From positions 5,952,001 through 6,016,000 of the forward strand of contig CM082589.2 of the NCBI GenBank assembly GCA_040954595.2: a DNA stretch of 64,000 bases, given 5' to 3'. Below the pieces are notes generated by a model. The model had not been told where the DNA came from. It made no database searches and was given only the letters and a program-made list of their open reading frames with translations. The translations under genes and the position numbers were made by a program. The stretch comes from Balanoglossus misakiensis. Taxonomy: Eukaryota > Hemichordata. Below are positions 26,801 through 37,195 of this stretch, one piece after another (position 1 is the stretch's first letter; each line of letters starts with the position of its first letter).

Positions 26801-29800
26801 GCAAATTGTATTGAGCAAGGCTTTGACCCTGACTTGGTGAGGAACCCTTACCTTGTCTGTGTGGAATGTGGTTGCGTCTTTCTGTGCTCTCATGAGGTAC
26901 TGACTGTACAGCTGCTGCAACTTGGCCGCCAACACGTGTTCCTTGCTGAAGAGCGAGTGGTGCGAGAAGATGATGGAGTTCACGTCCACGTCAATCTGAT
27001 AGCTCCCGTAGCTCTCACCTAAGCCGTCAATAAAGCGACTGTCAAAGTCTACCACGTATGCCTAGAATAGAACGCAGAGATAATGCATGACACGAATCTC
27101 AGGTTAGGTGTGTGTATCTTCTTATGATACGTGCAACCCCACTGACAATAACACTGAAGCAAAAACAAGATTTCAAACATACTCCATGCTCTAAATAGCA
27201 ACTGGAGATAATTCATGTTGTGCACATGAGCTAAGACTTGATGTTTGGTTAATTTTTATTTTAACAAAGATCTGATGCAGACGTGGGCAATCAAGCTGGT
27301 CTGAAATGGACAAAGCAAGAAAATTCTGGCATGGCTGTCTACATGATGTGTTAAAATTAAAAGAAACCAGAATGACACTGGGACAAGCATGAGACTTATA
27401 CAAAGAGATCAGAACAAATGTGCATTCGACCCACCTTCTTGTATGTTGTTTGCATGTAGCTGTCAATGTCTTCTGGTTCAATGATTGGTGGTCTGGTGGG
27501 TTGCTCTTTCAGGGGGTCTGGCAACGCGATGATTCTACCATCGTCACCAAACCATTTGTGGCCCTGTGGGTAATTGGTTATATTGTACTGGTTATATTAG
27601 CATGCTATTTAAAATAGAACAACACATTGCATTTGGTACACAGAACAAAAATACTGGAAATAAAGCCAAAAGTTTCAATGTCCCTTTAATTCCAACCTCA
27701 CCTTATCTGGTCTCATAACAAGTCTATTTTCCTCAATGTTGACATTGCGTCTTTCCACAGGTGGTCTGACTCCGACGTAGAAACCCTCATCCTCCAGATA
27801 TCGGGGTTCCCGTGCATCTGGTATTTTCTCACTATCCGGCACTAGGATGAAAATATGAGAGAGGTTAAGGCTATGTTGATAAGAAGAACACTGGCTGGCT
27901 GAAACACTGCTGTTCAGTGTGACATGAGGAGCAGAAGAAGACAAACATAAAATAATGTAGTTTATACACATATCAAAAATGCTGAAAATCGTAGTCAAAA
28001 TGTTGCAGCTACCATCCCATATAGCAGGCAGCTCAATCAGACAATTCCTGCATTAACCCTTTTCACACCATAGTCAACTTGTCATTTTTAACATAATTAG
28101 TCTCATAAATTTTTAGCATATTTTTTTTCTGAATTTACATCAAGATCTGCAGACAATGGAACTTTATGTCCACCTGGTCTAGAATTAAGGACAAAAATTG
28201 GAAAAAATGTGTGAAAATGATGAAAATGTTGCGCCACATTTTGACAGCAAACTACATGTATGTGGCATTCAAAGATTTTTACCTGTAGCCACAGATGGTC
28301 TGAAGTACACTTTTGTCTCTCTGTCCACAACATTCTGGTAGGGTGTGTATTGTGCCCGAGTCACTTGGTAAGGCTGGGTTTTCCACTCCTCCATGTCCAG
28401 GAAATAATCGGAAAGCAACGGCTCGTCTTCCTTGGCATCTTCAACCGGCCTCTCCTCTTCATCCTGTAGGAAAGAAAAAATCAGAACTTCAACAATTTTG
28501 CATTTGGGATATTCTGTCCATGCAGGCCGTATCACTTTGTTATGACCTCGGCCACCAAGGTGATTATTAAAATCGGCCACTGGAAAAATTTTCAAGAAGG
28601 CTTGCTCTTGTTCAAGAAATGTGCTGAAAGAAAGTTTGAAGTCATGGAGGGACTTTTGTGCCAGGAATAAAGACAACACATTGGCAGAACTGGATGTGAT
28701 TAGGAATAAACAAACACCTGATCAGAGTCAGCTGGCCTATAATACATAACATTTCCTTACAGTTATTTTCTGCACTGTTTATAAAATCATGTGGTGTACA
28801 CTCCCCGAAATGAAAAATTTTATCAAATAGACCAGGCAAAATTTGAAGAGACAGCCACAAATAATCCAGCTACACCAATGTCGTCTTGGACTTTTTTGTA
28901 TTTCATGATCAAGAGAGGCAGAAAGTGTTCATAAACCTTTTCTCTTTCTTGTTGTCTCTGTCTTTCTTTGGCTGATTCCTCGGTTTCCTGGCTGGGCCCT
29001 GCTTCATCGGTCGATGGTCGACTGGGCAGATCTGGTTCTTTCTCGTGCACCTTCACAAAGAACTCAATGGCTTCCTCTTCTGATGGCATTGACGATTCCT
29101 GTGGATTAAATATAATTTTATGATTATCGCTGCTACTGCTGGTTCCTGGATTTGACTAGTCCATTAAAGGGACATTAGCTGTAACTTTCACCTTAAATTT
29201 TCAGTGTTTTTTTCTGTGTACCAAATGCAATTTCTTGTTCTACCCAAATAGCATGCTAATGTGTCCAGCAGATTGGTTAAGTCAAGCTAAATGTTATACA
29301 AAACAGTCATGACACTATGAATATCTTATAATCCCTTACCTTCTTTTTCATAGCCTTGAAAGCTTTCTGCCATTGTGTTTTTGCTGCAATCGACTCATGC
29401 AACTGCTTCTCATCCTCAGACTGAAAAAAAAAAAAAAAAACAATTCATCACCAGTTTGGCTGAAAAAAGAAACTTAAATGCAAAGCTTGTGTTTACAAGC
29501 TGGCAATTCTGTTTCATACTGCCATTGCCAACATGATCAGTGTTTTCTCAATAAAACATGGTGATGGCGTATAAGATTGATGGCCGCCACGCTTTATCTT
29601 AGATGGGAAGAGCACCCCATTTCAACATCTAGATAACGACTCACCATTGGTTCATCAAATCTGGTGGCCAGCTGCCTTGACCTCATTCCACGGAATCTTC
29701 TGGTGGGCGGTTTCCCTGTGACTTTTCCGGGCTCTGCTTCCCCTTCCTCCAATTCCTTCTTCTCTTCTTCCGCTGCCTTCTCCTGTTCGGGAAAACAAGG

Positions 29801-32800
29801 GAATAATTGCGTCATATTTGCTCAGTTCTGCAAAGTCAGTCTTTCGTCCAGTGGGCACTCCCGCCTGGCAATTCTGGCTGCCTTAAAAATACTACGGGGA
29901 GGATGTCCCTTAAAGGGACAAAGTCTCTCTCTCGCACGCCTTTTTCCATTAATTATGTTTGATACAAGACACCATTCATGTTATTCTACATGTGGATATA
30001 TAGTGAATGAACATTCAACCACACACAACTTCCATCCAACTTGTATGATATGAGAGTAAAAACTCGCCCAAAATGAATAAATGGTAAAGAACGATTATTC
30101 ATTTTGGCGAGTTTTTTCATTCTCCTGTCTATAAGAGGGATGGAAGTTGTGTGTGGTTGAACGTTCATTCGCTATATATCCACATGTAGAATAACAAATG
30201 GTGTCTTGCATCAAATATAATTAATGGAAAAAAAGGCAGCGAAAGAGAGACTTTGTCCCTTTAAAAGTACCTTAATCTGTGACATCTTCTTTCTAAGTCT
30301 GTCTCTGATCGATTGGTTGAGATTGGCCGGAGCAGGACCATCAGTCCCGGCTGTACCAGCTGTTGCTGCCAACACTGCCTCTTCAGCTGTCATCAGTTCT
30401 ACAAGGAATAGAAAACAAACAAAAATACATGTAGACAAAACAACCTACAAAACAATTACTTAAAAAAAATCAACCACTTTGATCCAGAGAGAACTATAAA
30501 ATGCACACAACCTACATGTAATAACCTTCTTAGCCATAGGTATAGTCTGAGTATTTACTGAGCTAGATGTATTATTGTACGTATGTATTTCGCACACTAC
30601 AATTGAATTACTCATCGTACCTTAGTCTGATTATACTATTAATTTCTATTATACACACTGAGCAATTCTTTGACAAAGTAACATAGTATTTAGCTATAAA
30701 TGTGGTTTGTGTCAGAACAATGTGTTTTTGCTTACTTTTATCCTCCTCGGGTTTTCCGGTTGGTTCAGTATCATCTTTCGTTTCATCGATCACTTCTCTC
30801 TCATCTGTTTTAATCCTGGCTTTCTTTTTCTTCTTCTTCGGCTTCTCCTCTTTCGTTTCATCTTCGATCTGCGCAGTCTCTTCTGTCTTCGGAGTGATGG
30901 GTTTGAGTTTTGTTCTCTTGGGTGCTTTGGGCTTCTCGTCTTCTCTGAGAGATTTTTCCAGCTGTTGGGTTGAGAATATCAGTTTGTCCATCATATATAC
31001 AACAAACCAGACAAGCTCAGGCAGTTCTTCGTGGCTTACTGGGCTCGTTTTCGCATCGTCTACTTAGAGATAATGCTATTAAGGGCACCCTCTTCATGAA
31101 AAACGTGTGTTCTCTTCGCATCAATCAAACATTTGAACTCAAAATATAGGAGAAAACTTCCAAAATACTTTTTGGGAATTACCTCTTTCCTTGTTTCCGC
31201 TCGCCTTTCTTCCAAGTCTGTGATCAGTTTCTCTGCATCACGCAGATCATCATAAGCCTGGAGAAGAAACGACATGTATTAAGTCAATACGATGGTACCA
31301 AGTTCTTTCTATTCGGTATAACACTCATAAGCAGAATTACTACTGTGTAAATCATTGCAAACAATTTATTGTTAATTTCTATCACATTCCCAGGTTACTT
31401 TGCTATACATGTATGACGCATTGTCTGGTGGGGGTCCCCCTAAACATTGGGAGCAATGGTGATGACTTGTCTACTAAAAAAAAAGCCACACGTGCAGCTC
31501 TGAAGATCACCTCCCTTTAACCCTTTCACCACCATGGTTCAGTCCAAACCCATTGTTTTCTATGGTTAAGTTGGACCTCTAACGAGGGAACTGGGGGTGA
31601 AAGGGTTAATATCCCACTACATATATAGCATTGAAGTCTAACATAACAGCATCATGAGAACACACAACAACAAAGAAGTTTCAACATCCCGTACCTCTCT
31701 GGATGATGACATTGGAGTCTCGCCATCGTCAGCCTGATATCCACTTTCTGCAACCTGCGAGTGCGAAGAAAATGATACAAAGACAAGAATATATTAGAAG
31801 TTAAGAAATCATGAAATGTAGTAAGTCAAATGATGATGATGTGAGATTCTCCACCTGAGATATCATTCCCAAAGAATGGTAGGTTGTGTGTGCATACATA
31901 GACCTCTCAGACTAAAAACACAGTTTCAAGTATCCCTATCAGTACAACATCAGGCTAGAATGTATAGTTCCTGGCACACATATCAATGTGTCAAGATTTC
32001 TACGCTCAAGACTGCCTGCAAAATAACGAACACTGTAGCTGCAATGATTGTAGCGGGTGCTGCTAGGTTATGCTGCACACCAGTCAACCAAGCAGCACTG
32101 GCCGCTACAATCATTGCAGCTACGAACACTGAAGAATGATATTAACCCCATTTGTTCTTGGTGTGAGTTCCATATCTGAGCCTTCACTGCCTCTTGTTGT
32201 GTCCGTCATTCTCAGTTGTTTACGCCTCTTGCGTATCTTTGCGGATAATGTTCTGCAGAGGAATAAACAAAAGAACAGTCAGGTATGTACCTTTGAAGGG
32301 CAACTCAGTGAATTCATAAATCTGTCCATGACACAACAGCAGTTGTGCTTGAAAGCAGGGACCTGCATGCATTCAGGTTTTGGATTGGGACAAAGTGGCC
32401 CATCTGATCATGATATGCTGTGAATATGGGAAATAGAGGCCAGAGTTTCATCGAGCTACAAGGCAACGTGTTCATTCTTTTACTCCCACAACACTGGATC
32501 TACAATTATGCACATTAACCCTTTCACCACCAATGGTTCAGTCCAAACCCATTGTTTCTATGGTAAAGTTGGACCTCCAAAGCGGGAACTGAGGTGAAAG
32601 GGTTAACTTGCTGGTCATAGCACATACATGTACATGTATCATTCACGTTGCATGGTTGCTGCAGCTCTGTCTGTAGCTCTATCCACTCCCTTGACTGTAC
32701 AATTACAAACACAGTCAAGGGAGTGGTAGGGATACGGAACCCTAGCAAGGTGCATGGTGTGTGCAGATGACAGGAGGGAGATACGAGACTTTCCTTGCAA

Positions 32801-33048
32801 CACCGATGTGCTGTATCAAGCTGCAATGATTTGTAGCTGCAATGATTGTAGCGTATGATGCTAGGTGGTAGGCTGCGAGCACCAGTCAGCCTAGCAGCAC
32901 CCGCTACAATGCATTGTACATTGTAGCTCCAGTTGGCGTTGCAGTGCTCGGTTGATGATCTGTAAACACAGTCCTATCTCTATCGCGTCTATGAAATACA
33001 TGGTATACCAAACCAATAGACAAATATTACTTACGATTCTTCCGACAT
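15157..33048 (-). CDS. CC2D2A: CC2D2A, ciliary transition-zone coiled-coil and C2 domain protein
   Basis: Whole gene, 37 coding exons, 5214 nt, 1737 codons plus stop, somewhat longer than human CC2D2A (about 1620). Start ATG at 33048 (MSEES), stop at 15157. Every exon junction keeps phase, which supports the model. Order along the protein: charged low-complexity N-terminus, conserved [39 protein letters not shown], coiled coil, the FNNKEVSRT region, [14 protein letters not shown], a C2 domain, then a transglutaminase-like domain with [19 protein letters not shown]. These are diagnostic of CC2D2A. The protein belongs to the B9/MKS module (with B9D1, B9D2, tectonics, TMEM231) that gates the ciliary transition zone; human defects cause Joubert and Meckel syndromes. 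Exon coordinates are given in the block entries below. Least certain are the exon 2 donor (GGG|GTTAAT) and the exon 9 donor. Confidence 0.96.
18065..19651 (-). other. CC2D2A: CC2D2A exons 27-30: C2 domain with an 18-nt microexon (residues 1206-1374)
   Basis: Exons: 19634-19651 (microexon), 18833-18942, 18462-18657, 18065-18244. The microexon encodes LITPGK and is bounded by ...GTGCAG and GTAAAAAT. It joins exon 26 to [15 protein letters not shown] in exon 28 without a phase shift. Exon 28 ends in [17 protein letters not shown], the C2 strand motif, and exon 29 carries [18 protein letters not shown] and [20 protein letters not shown]. Exon 30 ends with [19 protein letters not shown]2 domains usually bind phospholipid; whether this one still binds calcium is not readable from these motifs. 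Confidence 0.9.
19883..20092. repeat. Family C inverted-repeat element, copy 1
   Basis: About 210 bp with inverted ends: CTGTAAAACGGGAAATATTC at the left and GAAAATTTCCTGTTTTACAG at the right. The interior is rich in TCACGAA/TTCGCGA blocks. In the CC2D2A intron between exons 26 and 27. A decayed partial copy lies at 47340-47422. Confidence 0.8.
20881..24399 (-). other. CC2D2A: CC2D2A exons 18-26: central conserved region into the C2 domain (residues 783-1206)
   Basis: Exons: 24240-24399, 23886-23970, 23540-23693, 23045-23195, 22499-22637, 21903-22106, 21680-21772, 21233-21324, 20881-21070. Exon 18 has [18 protein letters not shown], exon 19 [20 protein letters not shown], exon 20 [14 protein letters not shown] and [11 protein letters not shown], exon 22 [20 protein letters not shown], exon 23 [16 protein letters not shown] and [19 protein letters not shown]. 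Exon 26 ([18 protein letters not shown]) opens the C2 domain. An early C2-like fold has been proposed for the exon 18-20 region in this family; I only see the sequence match. Confidence 0.93.
22165..22257. repeat. Family B MITE, copy 2
   Basis: TTAACCCTTTCACCCCCAGT at the left and CAAGGGTTAA at the right, with AACAATGGGTTTGGACTGGA in the core. In the CC2D2A intron between exons 22 and 23. Confidence 0.88.
24475..24661. repeat. Family D dispersed repeat, copy 1
   Basis: Shares TCAATATTCATACTCAT, AATGAGAC, TGGATTGAGT, GGCAGCCTTT, CTAGCTTTTT and AGAACCCCG, in that order, with 60425-60612. About 190 bp, no obvious terminal inverted repeats. Ends about 50 bases inside the intron from the donor of CC2D2A exon 17. 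Confidence 0.7.
25827..25917. repeat. Family B MITE, copy 3
   Basis: TAACCCTTTCACCACCATGG at the left, GGGGGTGAAAGGGTTAA at the right. In the CC2D2A intron between exons 14 and 15. Confidence 0.9.
25985..26190. repeat. Degenerate short repeats in a CC2D2A intron
   Basis: Irregular recurrence of short words such as CAGTGTTAACACTAGG, GATAGC, GTGCTAG and GTGCTATT. It looks like an eroded microsatellite or satellite patch rather than an insertion with defined ends. Confidence 0.4.
27591..27690 (-). repeat. Family G dispersed repeat, copy 1 (inverted)
   Basis: Read on the minus strand it begins TTAAAGGGACATTGAAAC and contains TGTGTACCAAATGCAAT and AAATAGCATGCTAAT, matching 29163-29262 in order and spacing. 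About 100 bp. In the CC2D2A intron between exons 11 and 12. Confidence 0.8.
29163..29262 (+). repeat. Family G dispersed repeat, copy 2
   Basis: Begins TTAAAGGGACATTAGCTG, then TGTGTACCAAATGCAATTTC and AAATAGCATGCTAATGTG. Opposite orientation to the copy 1.5 kb away. The terminal TTAAAGGGACA word is shared with the large foldback family F. In the CC2D2A intron between exons 8 and 9. Confidence 0.8.
29910..30264. repeat. Family F foldback element, full copy (355 bp)
   Basis: Near-complete palindrome: left end TTAAAGGGACAAAGTCTC, right end GAGACTTTGTCCCTTTAA, with arms of about 150 bp. Examples are CCACACACAACTTCCATCC against GGATGGAAGTTGTGTGTGG, and AACTCGCCAAAATGAAT-type words around the centre near 30070-30110. 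It fills much of the CC2D2A intron between exons 6 and 7, and its right end lies about six bases from the exon 6 donor. A second, half-length copy lies at 45692-45919. Confidence 0.93.
31517..31609. repeat. Family B MITE, copy 4
   Basis: TTAACCCTTTCACCACCATG at the left, GGGGGTGAAAGGGTTAA at the right. In the CC2D2A intron between exons 3 and 4. Confidence 0.9.
32035..32123. repeat. Family E short foldback element, copy 1
   Basis: Inverted ends GTAGCTGCAATGATTGTAGC and GCTACAATCATTGCAGCTAC, perfect over 20 bases, around a loop with GCTGCTAGG / AGCAGCAC. In CC2D2A intron 2, about 25 bases from the exon 2 donor. Confidence 0.9.
32515..32606. repeat. Family B MITE, copy 5
   Basis: TTAACCCTTTCACCACCAAT at the left, GAGGTGAAAGGGTTAA at the right. 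In CC2D2A intron 1, near two hairpins. Confidence 0.9.
32681..32725. repeat. Perfect 16-bp inverted repeat
   Basis: CCACTCCCTTGACTGT, a 12-base spacer, then ACAGTCAAGGGAGTGG. In CC2D2A intron 1 between the family B copy and family E copy 2. May be the core of a larger unrecognised foldback element. Confidence 0.85.
32819..32928. repeat. Family E short foldback element, copy 2
   Basis: Left end AGCTGCAATGATTTGTAGCT, followed by a second GCAATGATTGTAGCG. Right end CGCTACAATGCATTGTACAT. More diverged than the copy at 32035, and the left arm looks partly duplicated. Confidence 0.8.
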
Positions 33049-33055
33049 GATTTCC

Positions 33056-33068
33056 GTTACCAAGCAAT
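33056..33068. promoter_or_regulatory. Candidate RFX X-box at the CC2D2A start
   Basis: GTTACCAAGCAAT fits the X-box pattern RYYNYY-N(1-3)-RRNRAC with one mismatch at the last base. It lies eight bases upstream of the CC2D2A start codon. RFX factors drive many ciliary genes through X-boxes close to the start. The extreme nearness to the ATG suggests a short 5' UTR or a second promoter further up. Confidence 0.5.
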
Positions 33069-34049
33069 TGTTTCAATTTAGGGGAGGGTGTTTATTTCAC
33101 CATGTAAACATCACATCCGGATACCCTTCGTGGCCACTATTCGCCCTCTCGGTCACCAGATTTGGCTACCGCCAGAATTGACGTTGCGCCCCAGCGTTGG
33201 GCTTAGACGAATTGTGCCGGATGGTTCTCTACGTAGATCGTTCACGTCCACGTTCAAATATCTACATCGGTTGTGCAGAGAAATAGCGTCCCTCGTAGTC
33301 ATGAAAACCAACCATGTAGATACCGACATCAAATATTTCGTTTTGGTTCCCCTAGGTTGCAAATAATTAGAGTTCACAAACTCATTGCAACAATAGACTT
33401 TGCCATTTTCTCTGAAAACCGATTGCTAAAATAGAACCTTTGTGTTTTAACAGTATTAAATCAATTCCCCTTGCCTCTCCCCCGAAATGTTAACCTTGCA
33501 CAATTTTTGTCACAACATTTCCTCCATATCATTTCTTTTTACGACGTTGGGCGGTCTTTTCAAACATTGACCTGGACCTGACCTGGCATGTTTCAAACGT
33601 TATCGCTGGCGGCGCTCTTCAATTCAAGAAAATTTGGAAAGCAATCACATTTGTATTTCTGACAGGGTGCAGAAATTAAGGCCATTTAGATCCTATTTAA
33701 AAGTAGAACGAATGATAATCGTACGAAAAAGGCTTAAACTGACGCGTTTTATTCCATATCACGGTTTATCACCACAAAAAATACATTTAAAAAAAGGCAA
33801 TTTCTTTGTTTTCGTGCACACCATTTCAAATGTTACATAGATACATACTAGATATATACATACATAGATACATTAATTGAGTGTTAACTCGTAAGCCCGC
33901 TCATATCTTTTACTTTTGACTATTTTTTCAGTGTTAATATAAGTATATCGACTATCGTTTCCCTCAAGTTAAATAAGATTGGGGCGAAAATATGCATAGC
34001 AGAAAACTGATCGAGGTGCAGGTCTGCCAGAGGCGTGGAACAAGTACAA
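33069..34049. other. Intergenic: CC2D2A 5' flank and HNMT-like 3' end
   Basis: Both flanking genes are on the minus strand, so this holds the CC2D2A promoter and the HNMT-like 3' UTR. The first 250 bases are GC-richer and open in several frames without homology. A minus-strand AATAAA near 33750 could end the HNMT-like transcript. No further gene seen. Confidence 0.5.
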
Positions 34050-35362
34050 TCATGTCGTCTTAATAACTATGATATCTTCTTCATCCATATGATAAATTAA
34101 GTCGTCCCCATCCTTATAACAGACCTCTTCTCTAAAAAATGCCATGAATTCGTCAACAGTTTCCTTGGGAGCGCTCTTTCTGAAGTTGTAAAGATGAACC
34201 ACGAAATCGAGTACCACATTTCCGTCTCTCGAATCTTCTTTGAAGCACTCATCGACCTTGAGAATTCTTTCCCTGTAGATGGTTCTGATGTGTGCGTCCG
34301 GAAGTCGACGCTGTAACATTTTAAGGAGCGTGGCTGACCCGAACTTGAACACTAAGGGATCGGAGCAGATATTTCGCACTCGCAGAAATACCTTTTCAGA
34401 GTCACCTGAATAAAAGGGGAAACGATTATCTCATTATAAAACATGTTCGCAAAGTCTATTTTAAAAACGTTCATTGTACATGAATATACGATTTTGCAGT
34501 AAAATAACTTATTATATTAACAGAACACCATGGACTTTATAAATTATCATTATGTATATTGATGTCGAATCGACGTTTATCAATTCTTTACCTACCGGAA
34601 AGCATTGTATTGAATAACATTCCCCCTTTGTTGAGAAGTCCATATAGCTCTACAAAAATATTCTCAGCGTCTTCAAAATAATAGGCGGCATGCTGCATCT
34701 GAATTATGTCAAAGTTGTTTTGGACACTCCCTCTTTTAGCATCAACGAGATAATCTTCCAGCTTCATCGGGTGGAAGTGAAAGCTCGCATTTGTCCAGAG
34801 GCCCTGATCCTGCTTTGTCGCAACAAGTGATTTATACTTTTCAGCTTCACTTTTGGCGGGTTCCACATTATGATACTCGATGTGCTTGAATTTACCGGTT
34901 AATGTGTCAACAATTGGAACGTCCATAATCCCTGTTGAATGACAATCAATCTAGATTAGTCTCCGTCACACGTTATTCTCTTTAAAGTTGAATTATTATT
35001 GATTACGGTCACCTATGCAAATTTAGCCACAGTTACCATGGTAAATTGAGATCTAGCCAATCGCTGATTTTCGGTGGGTGGCACACGCGTAAAAAAGAGC
35101 GCCACCATATGTTCTTTAGAACACTCAAATACGCTTTAATAGGGAACTACACATGATACGTACCGTCCGCAGTTCCCACACCAAGCACTTGTAGCGCAGA
35201 TTCTTGATCACCTTTGAACTCAAAACTTCCGAAGGAGTGCTTTAGATTTCTATGTTTATTCTCCAAAAACGCGTCATACCTCTTAATCCTCGTCCGCATT
35301 GTACTCATTGCCTCAAAATATTCCTTGGGGTGGCGCAACAGGGCATTTATGGTCCGTGCCAT
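34050..35362 (-). CDS. Histamine N-methyltransferase (HNMT)-like SAM methyltransferase
   Basis: Three coding exons: 35164-35362 (ATG at 35362), 34596-34931 and 34050-34405 (stop). 891 nt, 296 residues; human HNMT is 292. A likely 5' UTR splice acceptor (TTTTTTCAG) lies just upstream of the ATG. N-terminal segment HPKEYFEAMSTMRTRIKRYD, then the SAM-binding glycine loop LQVLGVGTADG (GxGxxxG), then FDIIQMQHAAYYFEDAENIF, matching the HNMT segment with HMIQMLYYVKD, and C-terminal DIIVIKTT. The family transfers methyl to the imidazole ring nitrogen of histamine in the cytosol. From memory of the human enzyme, the three histamine contacts (Glu28, Gln143, Asn283) appear as Arg, His and Asp here, so the substrate may not be histamine. 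HNMT-like genes are often expanded in marine invertebrates. Confidence 0.85.
35003..35141. repeat. Family A MITE, copy 3 (right end lost)
   Basis: Left end ATTACGGTCACCTATGCAAA and the shared interior through ACACTCAAATACGC, then the match stops. It sits in intron 1 of the HNMT-like gene, about 20 bases from the exon 1 donor. Confidence 0.8.

Positions 35363-37195
<1,833 letters not shown>

Larger units (their letters stand above)
24713..27841 (-). other. CC2D2A: CC2D2A exons 11-17: conserved core and coiled coil (residues 411-783)
   Basis: Exons: 27702-27841, 27435-27563, 26852-27061, 26253-26377, 25542-25682, 25224-25380, 24713-24926. Exon 11 encodes [19 protein letters not shown] and [10 protein letters not shown]. 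Exon 12 has [18 protein letters not shown]. Exon 13 has [20 protein letters not shown], then [14 protein letters not shown]. Exons 14-16 are predicted coiled coil ([57 protein letters not shown]). Exon 17 is strongly basic, then acidic ([23 protein letters not shown]). All match vertebrate CC2D2A in order and spacing. Confidence 0.93.
28283..33048 (-). other. CC2D2A: CC2D2A exons 1-10: charged N-terminal region (residues 1-411)
   Basis: Exons: 33035-33048, 32147-32252, 31695-31754, 31183-31257, 30736-30961, 30271-30398, 29645-29782, 29340-29420, 28874-29098, 28283-28463. The stretch is lysine- and glutamate-rich and poorly conserved. Exon 5 encodes a polylysine run ([13 protein letters not shown]). 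Exon 7 holds [15 protein letters not shown], similar to the MRGRMREKL region of vertebrate CC2D2A. Exon 9 carries [19 protein letters not shown], which aligns with the PSAEEAYNFF motif upstream of the conserved part. The exon 9 donor is ambiguous: GTGTAG at 28875 gives the wrong phase for exon 10, while GTAGCT at 28873 keeps the frame and was chosen. Confidence 0.85.
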
